DNA of 7,843 nucleotides, taken from Syntrophomonas sp. UBA4911. GTDB lineage: Bacteria; Bacillota; Syntrophomonadia; Syntrophomonadales; Syntrophomonadaceae. This document shows, piece after piece, positions 1-6,063 of this stretch. Numbering within the stretch: the first letter of the stretch is position 1; each line of letters opens with the position of its first letter. The notes under the pieces are model-generated. The model was not told the origin of the DNA, ran no database searches, and saw only the letters and a program-made list of their open reading frames with translations. A program made the position numbers and the translations under genes. The DNA lies in assembly GCA_002398105.1 (NCBI GenBank), contig DHCD01000070.1, positions 3,907 through 11,749 of the forward strand. Direction: 5' to 3'.

Positions 1-204
1 GATCCCTTGCTCACTGTCAAACAAAATCTGTTGGTTCAGCCTGATAAAACCCTGGTCAGGCAGCATCAACCCCGCTATGCACTTTAAAGTCATGGTTTTC
101 CCACAACCGGAAGGTCCGAGAATAGCCATTATCTCCCGGTCAACCCGGAAAGCCACCTCCAATTTAAATTCCGGCAGGGTCTTCCTGATGGCAAGGTCAA
201 GCAT
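1..204 (-). CDS. modC: Molybdate ABC transporter ATPase ModC, N-terminal 68 residues (cut by window edge)
   Basis: This is the 5' end of a gene that runs off the left edge. It would hydrolyse ATP on the cytoplasmic face to drive ModB. The 68 visible residues hold a Walker A motif, GPSGCGKT, at about residues 30-37, followed by the run CIAGLMLPDQGFI and an ILFDS stretch near residues 60-64, both typical of ModC/CysA-type ATPases. The ATG at 204-202 is preceded by GGGGAGGTG about 9 bases upstream, so the start is well supported. It overlaps the end of modB by 8 bases (ATGCTTGA), suggesting translational coupling. The signature motif, Walker B and the C-terminal molybdate-binding (TOBE) domain lie outside the window. 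The assignment as ModC rather than another oxyanion ATPase rests mainly on modA and modB next to it. Confidence 0.9.
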   Translation of the reverse strand, partial: MLDLAIRKTLPEFKLEVAFRVDREIMAILGPSGCGKTMTLKCIAGLMLPDQGFIRLNQQILFDSEQGI

Positions 205-901
205 CAGAATACACCTCCCCAGCCACAGGCTGCAGCCGGCGCTGCTGATATTTCCTCCAGTAATTCAAAGCTACAATACTGGCCAGGGAGATTATCAGTA
301 TTATCAGCACCCAGGTTATAGCCTGCTCCGATTTGCCCGCCTGCACCAGGAAGTAAATGGCTATCGGTATAGTCTGGGTCTTTCCCGGGATATTGCCGGC
401 CAGCATCAGGGTGGCCCCGAATTCTCCCAGGGAACGGGCAAAAGCCAGAATAGTTCCGGCAGCTATTCCCGGCCAGGCCAGAGGTATAGTAATATGCCAG
501 AAAGTAGTCCATTCGGATGCTCCCAGGGTACGCGCCGCATCCTCAATGTTGGCGTCAATTTGTTCAAAAGCCCCCCGGGCCGTCTGGTACATTAAAGGGA
601 AAGCCACAACTACAGCTGAAATAACGGTTGCCGACCAGGAAAAAACAATCGGTCGCCCCAGCTCAAAAAATAGCGCTCCCAGCACTGCGTTGCGCCCAAA
701 AATGTAAAGCAGGATAAATCCAACTACCGTGGGGGGTAAAACCAGGGGCAGTATAAAAATACCGTCCACCAGGCTTTTGCCCCGGAAGTCCCGGCCTGCC
801 ATCCAGCGTGCCGCCGCAATACCCAGGATAAAAGTGATGGCAGTTGCCAGCAATGCCGTTTTTAATGATATCCATAGCGGATCTAAGTCCATCACTGTCA
901 T
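197..901 (-). CDS. modB: Molybdate ABC transporter permease ModB
   Basis: This is the inner-membrane channel subunit for molybdate, and probably tungstate. The protein has about 235 residues and five or six hydrophobic segments. It carries the permease EAA loop (DAARTLGASEWTTFW...IPLAWPGI, roughly residues 120-147) that docks onto ModC. The stretch FARSLGEFGATLMLAGNIPG just after it is characteristic of ModB/CysT-type permeases. The length is normal for the family. The start is uncertain: a TTG at 910 has no ribosome binding site, the ATG at 901 has a weak GGAAAA upstream, and the ATG at 892 gives the N-terminus MDLDPLWISL, which resembles typical ModB starts. I chose 901. The gene follows modA by about 30 bases and overlaps modC by 8 bases, so the three are one operon. 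Confidence 0.93.
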   Translation of the reverse strand: MTVMDLDPLWISLKTALLATAITFILGIAAARWMAGRDFRGKSLVDGIFILPLVLPPTVVGFILLYIFGRNAVLGALFFELGRPIVFSWSATVISAVVVAFPLMYQTARGAFEQIDANIEDAARTLGASEWTTFWHITIPLAWPGIAAGTILAFARSLGEFGATLMLAGNIPGKTQTIPIAIYFLVQAGKSEQAITWVLIILIISLASIVALNYWRKYQQRRLQPVAGEVYSDA

Positions 902-931
902 ATTTTCCAATCTAAAATATTGAAGATACTA

Positions 932-1756
932 TTATTCTATAGTGGTAAAGCCGTATTTTTCAAAAACCGCCTGAGCTTCATCACTGGAAAGGAACTCTAC
1001 AAAATCCCGGGCTGCTTCCTGGTTCTCACTAGCTTTTACTACCGCTACCGGGTAAACCAGAGAGGAATGGGTACTTCCCTCCGCCTGGGCCGCTATTTTT
1101 ACCTTATCGGATATTTGGGCGTCAGTCTTATAAACTATACCCGCTTCAGCGTCCCCGCTCTCAACATAAGCCAAAACCTGGCGAACATCTTGGGCATAAA
1201 CTGCCTTGGCCTGCACCTGGTCCCATAAATTCATACTGGTAAGCGATTCCTGAGCATACTTTCCCGCCGGAACTGATTCCGGTTCGCCCAGAGCAATTTT
1301 ACCTTTAGCATTGTTCAGGTCATTGAACCCTTTAACAGTAGTGTTATCTTTGGCCACTATCAAGACTATGCTATTTTTCAGAATATCCTTGCGGGTTTCT
1401 TTAATAATCAAATCCTTCTCTTCCAGGGCATCCATCTTGTCTTCGGCCGCAGAGATAAACACATCCGCCGGGGCTCCCTGCTCAATCTGCTGCTGCAGCT
1501 TGCCGGAAGAAGCCGGGTTGAAAGTAAAGCTGACATTGGAGTGTTCTTCTTGGTATAGCTTTTCCAGATCAGCCGCAGCATCGGTCAGACTTGCAGCAAC
1601 TGACACCAGCAGAGTAACCGGCTCGGCGGCAGTCTTTGGCGCCGGCTCTTTTTCCTGGTCCGCCTGCTGGCCGCAACCTGCCATACCCGCCGCCAGCAAA
1701 ACGATTATCAGGCTGGCAGCTAGCCAAACCCTGGATACTGATTTAAACTTTATCAT
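932..1756 (-). CDS. modA: Molybdate/tungstate-binding lipoprotein ModA
   Basis: This is the extracellular oxyanion-binding subunit of the Mod transporter. The 274-residue protein starts with a basic n-region and a hydrophobic core, then a lipobox AGMAGC with the lipidated cysteine at residue 28. A charged linker precedes the binding domain, which begins around residue 47 (VTLLVSVAASLTDA). Residues S56, S83, A164, V191 and Y209 sit at exactly the spacing I recall for the oxyanion ligands of E. coli ModA (Ser12, Ser39, Ala125, Val152, Tyr170), and the flanking motifs SSGKL, GAPADVFISA and AGIVYKTDA are family hallmarks. The ATG has a strong AGGAGGA about 7 bases upstream. It is the first gene of modABC and is transcribed away from the regulator at 2035. 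Tungstate cannot be separated from molybdate by sequence alone. Confidence 0.96.
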   Translation of the reverse strand: MIKFKSVSRVWLAASLIIVLLAAGMAGCGQQADQEKEPAPKTAAEPVTLLVSVAASLTDAAADLEKLYQEEHSNVSFTFNPASSGKLQQQIEQGAPADVFISAAEDKMDALEEKDLIIKETRKDILKNSIVLIVAKDNTTVKGFNDLNNAKGKIALGEPESVPAGKYAQESLTSMNLWDQVQAKAVYAQDVRQVLAYVESGDAEAGIVYKTDAQISDKVKIAAQAEGSTHSSLVYPVAVVKASENQEAARDFVEFLSSDEAQAVFEKYGFTTIE

Positions 1757-2034
1757 CTTATATCCTCCTGATCCAATAATTTTAATAAAAAAACTGAATA
1801 AAACTGCCCTCCTTTAGTTTATTCTGAATATATCCATAGCATTTTGAGGTTTTCTTGTTTACAATTAAAGTTAGCTGGTTTAATTGAACTAATTGAGGTT
1901 AAGCCAAACTTTTACTAACGTAAACTAAGTCAAGCTACCTCAAATCTAAACATAATATAGCATAACTAATTTAAAAATAACATTCACTGTCGATAATAAA
2001 CATTAATTATGTTAAGATATGGAGGATTTTAACC
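1757..2034. promoter_or_regulatory. Divergent promoter/operator region between modA and its likely regulator
   Basis: This 278-base AT-rich stretch separates two divergently transcribed genes, so it should hold both promoters and their control sites. The heptamer TTGAGGT occurs three times: 1844-1850 and 1893-1899 on the plus strand and 1937-1943 on the minus strand. The outer pair matches over 8 bases (TTTGAGGT at 1843-1850, ACCTCAAA at 1937-1944). There is also a short palindrome TTTAC-TAAC-GTAAA at 1911-1924 and four ACTAA repeats (1888, 1914, 1924, 1965). Ribosome binding sites flank the region: one for modA near 1763-1769 (minus strand) and GGAGG at 2021-2025 (plus strand). Candidate -10 boxes (GATAAT at 1992, TATATT on the minus strand near 1830) exist, but none has a convincing -35 partner, so I do not place promoters exactly. 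Confidence 0.5.
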
Positions 2035-3012
2035 ATGAGCAAAGAGGATACTTCCCTGACGGCGGAAGAAGTAGCCAAGATACTAAAAATAAGCAAATAC
2101 ACCGTTTACGAAATGGTGAAGCGGGGGGATCTGCCAGCTTATCGCGTAGGCAAGAAAATCAGAATTGACATCAATGATCTGGAGGGATATATCAGACAGG
2201 GCAAGGTCAGGGAACAAACCGCCCCCGGACAAAGCCATCTGCCTGCCGCTCCCTCCACCTTTACCGCCGAGGCGCCTCTGTTAAGTGGTGAACCGGGAAT
2301 CAAAGTGCCGGGACTGGTTATCTGTGGTCAGGATATTGCCCTGGATATTCTGGGACGCCGCCTGGAGTACCAGCCCTTCGGGATCAGGGCTTATCGGCAA
2401 TATGTCGGGAGCTTCGCCGGACTCTTGGCTATGTATCAGGGGCAGGCTGATATAAGCGCAGCTCATCTCTGGGATGGCGACAGCGACACTTACAACATTC
2501 CTTTCGTACGCCGTCTTCTGCCGGGTATTCCCGCGGTGATCGTCCATTTGGCCATTAGGATGGCCGGTTTTTATGTGGCCCGGGGCAATCCCCACCAAAT
2601 TAAGCAATGGGAAGACCTGGCCAGGCCGGGAATTCGTTTCGTCAACCGGGAAGCCGGATCAGGAGCCCGAGTGCTGACTGACGAACATCTCCACCTGCGG
2701 GGAATTGAACACCGGCTTATCCAAGGCTATGAAAACCTTGAATTTTCTCATCTGGCAGTGGCCAGTACCGTATCCCGGGGCATAGCTGATGTGGGGGTAG
2801 GCAACAAAAAGGCTTCCCTGCAGGTACCGGATATTGATTTTGTGCCGCTGCAAAAGGAAAGATACGAATTGGTTATTAAAAAGGAAGATTTTGAACTCCC
2901 GACCTTTCAGGCTGTTATCACCAATCTTAATTCCGAAGCCTTTAAAACCGAATTGATGGGGTTAGGCGACTACGACGTGAGCGAAACCGGGAAAATCGTG
3001 GCTGAACTATAA
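2035..3012 (+). CDS. One-component regulator: excisionase-type HTH fused to a periplasmic-binding-protein-like sensor domain
   Basis: This is a cytoplasmic DNA-binding protein of 325 residues with no signal peptide. Residues 8-55 (LTAEEVAKILKISKYTVYEM..., then YRVGKKIRIDINDLEGYI) form an excisionase/MerR-like winged helix-turn-helix. A Pro/Ala-rich linker (about 60-88) leads to a domain from residue 92 to the end that resembles the PBP_like domain found in molybdate-related regulators, with elements such as GSFAGLLAMYQGQADISAAHLWD and FVNREAGSGARVLTDE. The family is commonly found beside mod genes and is thought to sense the oxyanion itself, standing in for ModE. The ATG has GGAGG nine bases upstream. 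It is divergent from modA and convergent with saoD, so control of modABC through the shared intergenic region is the simplest role (inference). It could act as repressor or activator. Confidence 0.85.
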   Translation: MSKEDTSLTAEEVAKILKISKYTVYEMVKRGDLPAYRVGKKIRIDINDLEGYIRQGKVREQTAPGQSHLPAAPSTFTAEAPLLSGEPGIKVPGLVICGQDIALDILGRRLEYQPFGIRAYRQYVGSFAGLLAMYQGQADISAAHLWDGDSDTYNIPFVRRLLPGIPAVIVHLAIRMAGFYVARGNPHQIKQWEDLARPGIRFVNREAGSGARVLTDEHLHLRGIEHRLIQGYENLEFSHLAVASTVSRGIADVGVGNKKASLQVPDIDFVPLQKERYELVIKKEDFELPTFQAVITNLNSEAFKTELMGLGDYDVSETGKIVAEL

Positions 3013-3107
3013 ATCATTGTCCGAATCTATTCCGAACCAATAAATACTGAATGATATGGCAGCCATAGACAAGCGGGGAGAAGGGAAAATATGGACTTGA
3101 TTATGCA

Positions 3108-3143
3108 AGTCTGAGGCTATTCCGCCTGGAATAGCCTCAGACT
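3108..3143. terminator. Perfect 16-bp stem-loop between convergent genes, possible bidirectional terminator
   Basis: AGTCTGAGGCTATTCC at 3108-3123 is the exact reverse complement of 3128-3143, with a 4-base loop GCCT. The stem can be extended past a two-base bulge by GCA (3105-3107) pairing with TGC (3146-3148). It lies 95 bases after the regulator stop codon and 104 bases after the saoD stop codon on the other strand, close to midway, which fits a shared terminator. However, neither strand has a T-run directly after the stem, so it is not a classic intrinsic terminator. It could instead protect 3' ends or be a protein-binding palindrome. Confidence 0.5.
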
Positions 3144-3176
3144 GTTGCCCAAGACCATGTTTTATTAATTGGCAAC
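3144..3176. repeat. Second, weak inverted repeat GTTGCC / GGCAAC
   Basis: GTTGCC at 3144-3149 can pair with GGCAAC at 3171-3176 across a 21-base AT-rich loop, directly abutting the large stem-loop. It is short and may be chance. The rest of 3013-3247 shows no gene I can support. Confidence 0.25.
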
Positions 3177-3247
3177 GCTCGGTATCCATAATTACGCTAA
3201 ACAGCATGAAGATCTTTTTTCAGTCCTGCCGTCCCTTGATAATCTAT

Positions 3248-3580
3248 TTACAGGGTGATAACCTGGTCTATGCTGGCGTTGCCCAAAACCGCGTAAAGAT
3301 TAGGGAAGCAGCCTATGCAGGCGCCATCAACCAATTTGTCATCAATACCCCTTTCAATAGTACACATATCACACCCCATCAGAACAGTGCCGAATTTCTC
3401 ATGTATCTCCTGGAGCCTGTCGCCGGTGCTGCTGCCTTTGGTCAGCAGGAAGGTGTTGTCAAAGAAAAACATCATCCCTGCCACTTCAACTCCGTGACGG
3501 TCTTCCAGCATCTGGGGGATAATCATTTTATCCAGGATTCTCTGGGCATTGTTGGTTGAAAATATGTAAGCGACTCTCAT
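3248..3580 (-). CDS. saoD: DsrE-related protein SaoD with two CxxC motifs
   Basis: This is a small cytoplasmic protein of 110 residues with a DsrE/DsrF-like fold signature: an opening beta strand MRVAYIFSTN, and the later VAGMMFFFDNTFLL and GTVLMGCDMC segments. The DsrE family generally carries sulfur or other thiophilic cargo on cysteines. Here four cysteines form two CxxC motifs, C70-DM-C73 and C88-IG-C91, suited to binding a soft metal or to redox relay. I recall a family named 'DsrE-related protein SaoD' in this gene context, and the sequence and position fit. The ATG at 3580 is preferred over a GTG at 3589 because AAGGAG sits 8 bases before the ATG but only one base before the GTG. It is the last gene of the operon, 21 bases after saoA. 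Its exact activity is unknown. Confidence 0.8.
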   Translation of the reverse strand: MRVAYIFSTNNAQRILDKMIIPQMLEDRHGVEVAGMMFFFDNTFLLTKGSSTGDRLQEIHEKFGTVLMGCDMCTIERGIDDKLVDGACIGCFPNLYAVLGNASIDQVITL

Positions 3581-3601
3581 TCTGAACACTCCTTATAATA
3601 A

Positions 3602-4486
3602 TTATTTGGCTATCCTGCCATTGGTAACATTATTGGTATATTGACTGAACATCCGGTTATAAGCGTCGACAAAGCTGAACTGGTTCTTATTTTCATTTGA
3701 ATCGGGCGGGGGTTCGGCAGCAACCGTCTTTTCCCGAAAAGCCTGCCGCACTAATTCTGTGAGATCGGAGACATAAGCTTTAAAACCTGCACTTTGCCGG
3801 TTACGGGGACGGTCGAGATCAATATGAACATCCTGTATTATCCGGCCTTTATGGGCGGACATAACTATAACCCGATCACTCAGATAAACCGATTCACCCA
3901 CATCGTGAGTTACCATAACCACAGTAGTTTTTGCTCCTTCCACCAAGGCTGCCAGCTCTTCCTGCAAAAGCTCCCGCATTTGGAAGTCCACCGCTCCCAA
4001 GGGTTCATCCAGCAGCAGTATTTCCGGCCGGCTGGCTAAAGCTCTGACCATCGCAACTCTCTGCTGCATGCCTCCGGAAAGCTGCACCGGATACTTATTT
4101 TCGCTGCCGTGCAACTGCGAAATATCCAGCAACTCCTGTAAACGCTCATTCTGTTCCGCTGAGGATACTTTTTTTACCCGCAGCGCATAGAGAATATTGT
4201 CTTTTACCGTCATCCAGGGGAAAAGAGCATAGTTTTGAAAAACAAAGCCGCGATCCGGTCCCGGATCTTCCACTTTCTGGTCCGCTAAAATTATTTCCCC
4301 GGCATCGGGGGCTATAAAACCGCCCATCAGGGTTAAGAGGGTAGTCTTGCCGCATCCCGAAGGCCCTAAGAGGGAAACGTACTGCCCCCGTTCCACGCTG
4401 AAGGACATATTTTCCAAAACTATATGAGCACTGTTTTTCTTCTGGGCAAATACTTTGGTAATACCTTTAACTTCCAATAAAGCCAT
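3602..4486 (-). CDS. saoA: ABC transporter ATP-binding protein SaoA
   Basis: This is the cytoplasmic ATPase that should power the SaoP permease. The 294-residue protein has the complete nucleotide-binding set: Walker A GPSGCGKTT at 41-49, Q-loop Gln84, signature LSGGMQQRV at 136-144, Walker B EILLLDE at 155-161, D-loop GAVD at 164-167 and switch His194. It most resembles the nitrate/sulfonate/taurine group (SsuB, TauB, NrtD). Those proteins are usually about 250-260 residues; this one has a roughly 44-residue tail after residue 250, rich in Pro, Asn and Gln, that I do not recognise. The ATG has GGAGAT about 8 bases upstream and overlaps the end of the permease gene by 20 bases, which suggests coupled translation. 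The general ATPase call is certain; the name SaoA comes from the surrounding gene set. Confidence 0.9.
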   Translation of the reverse strand: MALLEVKGITKVFAQKKNSAHIVLENMSFSVERGQYVSLLGPSGCGKTTLLTLMGGFIAPDAGEIILADQKVEDPGPDRGFVFQNYALFPWMTVKDNILYALRVKKVSSAEQNERLQELLDISQLHGSENKYPVQLSGGMQQRVAMVRALASRPEILLLDEPLGAVDFQMRELLQEELAALVEGAKTTVVMVTHDVGESVYLSDRVIVMSAHKGRIIQDVHIDLDRPRNRQSAGFKAYVSDLTELVRQAFREKTVAAEPPPDSNENKNQFSFVDAYNRMFSQYTNNVTNGRIAK

Positions 4487-5300
4487 CTTTAAATCTCCAT
4501 GCGGTCAATCTCTTTTCTAAAGTTATAAAACCTTTGTCAATAAAAAAGCCTACCAGTCCTGACATAAACATCAAAGCATACAGCTGTGCCGTTTCCAGCC
4601 GCACCTGGGCTTCCACCATCAGAAAGCCGAAACCGGCACTGGTGGCAATAAACTCCGCACATATTACCGACATCCAGCCCGCCCCCATAGCCAGACGACA
4701 GCCGGTCAAAATGCTGGGCAGGGCTCCCGGGACCACGATAGTGCGAATAATATCAGACCAAGAAGCCCCCATGCTGCGGGCCGCATTGTAATAATTGGGA
4801 TCAATCCCCTGCACTCCGGCGATGGTGTTAATAACCAGAGGGAATACCGCGCTCATAGTTATCAAAAACACGGTAGGGCCGTCTCCCAAGCCAAACCAGA
4901 TAATGGATAGAGGTACCCAGGCCATGATCGGCACCTGCCGTACGGAATTTAAGATGGGTGAAATCGCCTGCATGGCCGTTGCCGAATAACCCATCAACAG
5001 TCCTACCGGTATACCGATTATCAGGGCATATATAAACCCGGTAAATACCCTTTTTAAGGTCAAAGCCAGATTAGACATGATTTCGTAGTCCACCCAGGCG
5101 GTGATAAACTCCTTGACGGTTTCGTGAAAATAAGGCAGCAGCAAAGTATTTTGGAGCCGATTGGCAATTATATACCAGATCACCATTAAAAGAATCACCA
5201 CCATAAGGGTATATAAAGTGCCCCGGTATTTTTCCCCAATCTCCTCCAGGTTCAACTTCGCAATTTTAACGTTTGGAACTGTATCCCCATTTCTTGCCAT
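4467..5300 (-). CDS. saoP: ABC transporter permease SaoP (SsuC/TauC-like)
   Basis: This is the membrane channel subunit of the importer. The 277-residue protein has a cytoplasmic N-terminus of about 28 residues, then about six membrane segments (for example 29-47, 86-107, 143-163 and 243-258). The EAA loop NAARSMGASWSDIIRTIVVP (172-191), followed by GALPSILTGCRLAMGAGWM, is typical of the nitrate/sulfonate/taurine permease group and is the docking site for SaoA. The ATG at 5300 has GAGG 7 bases upstream and lies inside the preceding gene, giving a 49-base overlap. No better downstream start has a ribosome binding site, so the long overlap is probably real. The family alone would permit a sulfonate or nitrate substrate; the cysteine-rich binding proteins beside it argue for a thiophilic one. 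Confidence 0.9.
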   Translation of the reverse strand: MARNGDTVPNVKIAKLNLEEIGEKYRGTLYTLMVVILLMVIWYIIANRLQNTLLLPYFHETVKEFITAWVDYEIMSNLALTLKRVFTGFIYALIIGIPVGLLMGYSATAMQAISPILNSVRQVPIMAWVPLSIIWFGLGDGPTVFLITMSAVFPLVINTIAGVQGIDPNYYNAARSMGASWSDIIRTIVVPGALPSILTGCRLAMGAGWMSVICAEFIATSAGFGFLMVEAQVRLETAQLYALMFMSGLVGFFIDKGFITLEKRLTAWRFKDGFIGS

Positions 5301-6046
5301 AATTCTACCTCTTTATTGCCATTGCCAATTCCCGCTTTTTTGGCTAATTCAACCTTAAGTATCTCCTGCCGGTTAAGTTCTTCCGCCGCTTGATTATAGG
5401 CCTGGATAAAGCTTGCCAATTCAGGGCGGTCCAGCAGTTCCTCATGCACCACCAATACCGAAGTCGGATAGGGCGAAGGTAAAGGAGTGTGATAACCGCC
5501 TATCTTCAGAGCATCCATAATATCAAGGACGATCCCTTCCACGGCATTTCTTTCCAGGGCATAGGGCAATCCTGCCGGAAGTATGGGTTTCATTACAATA
5601 CTGTCATTCAGATTGGACCATACCAATCTTTTTTGGGTTTCCCGGCCGTTCATATAACCGACTGTCTGCGGCACCTTATCCTGATCAGTCACTAATATTT
5701 TAGCGTTGACCACTATTGTCCCCAGAATCTGATAAGGCTGACCACTGGCAATCAGTTTGTCGGCACCATCCGGGCAAAGCACTGCCATATCAAAATTACC
5801 TGCCGCCAGAGCCAGCTCGGTCTGGCTGCTGCAGCAGTCCTGCAGTTGCTGATAACTCATATCAACCACCTCCAGGGCGGCGCTGCCCTCCCCGGCTAAA
5901 TATCCGATAAGCAAACCGGCAGCATCATTATTGCAGGCAATCCGCAATCCCTTCATTTCTGTCTGGGAGCCGCGCCAGGTGGTTAGCCCCAGATAAATGA
6001 CGATAATTACAATTGCTGTGTATAGCAGTCCTCTCCGATTTTTCAT
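5252..6046 (-). CDS. saoB: Membrane-anchored substrate-binding protein with a Cys-Cys motif, probable SaoB
   Basis: This 264-residue extracytoplasmic protein resembles part of a type 2 periplasmic binding protein. It has a single N-terminal hydrophobic segment (residues 7-21) and no lipobox cysteine, so it is probably held by an uncleaved anchor. The binding domain starts near MKGLRIACNNDAAGLLIGYL (31-50). The motif LQDCCSSQTELAL has vicinal cysteines at 71-72, with further cysteines at 38 and 91 (VLCPDGADKL). The two cysteines are encoded TGC TGC. I recall a 'substrate-binding (seleno)protein SaoB' in such operons in which a position of this kind may be selenocysteine. The name could instead belong to the neighbouring 390-residue binding protein. 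The ATG at 6046 has GGAAAG 7 bases upstream and is preferred to a TTG at 6052. It lies 17 bases after the preceding gene. Confidence 0.75.
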   Translation of the reverse strand: MKNRRGLLYTAIVIIVIYLGLTTWRGSQTEMKGLRIACNNDAAGLLIGYLAGEGSAALEVVDMSYQQLQDCCSSQTELALAAGNFDMAVLCPDGADKLIASGQPYQILGTIVVNAKILVTDQDKVPQTVGYMNGRETQKRLVWSNLNDSIVMKPILPAGLPYALERNAVEGIVLDIMDALKIGGYHTPLPSPYPTSVLVVHEELLDRPELASFIQAYNQAAEELNRQEILKVELAKKAGIGNGNKEVELWQEMGIQFQTLKLRS

Positions 6047-6063
6047 TATCAAGCTTTCCGAAC

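Noticed and set aside
77..595. Long plus-strand open frame opposite modC and modB.
   Set aside because: It is the antisense of two well-supported transporter genes, has no ribosome binding site that I can see, and its protein looks like no family.
1311..1817. Plus-strand open frame opposite the N-terminal half of modA.
   Set aside because: ModA has a signal peptide, lipobox and ligand residues at family spacing; the antisense frame is a shadow.
1916..1923. TAACGTAA, similar to part of the ModE operator seen in enterobacteria.
   Set aside because: Only a short match, without the second half-site at the expected distance, and the neighbouring regulator is not of the ModE type.
3007..3207. Minus-strand open frame of 66 codons across the 16-bp hairpin.
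   Set aside because: It contains the stem-loop, lacks a convincing ribosome binding site and has no recognisable motif.
3206..3559. Plus-strand open frame opposite saoD.
   Set aside because: The minus-strand protein has a clear DsrE-like pattern and paired CxxC motifs with a good start; this frame is its complement.
3587..3589. GTG as the start of saoD, and likewise TTG at 6050-6052 for saoB.
   Set aside because: In both cases the ribosome binding site lies almost directly against the alternative codon and at normal distance from the ATG downstream.
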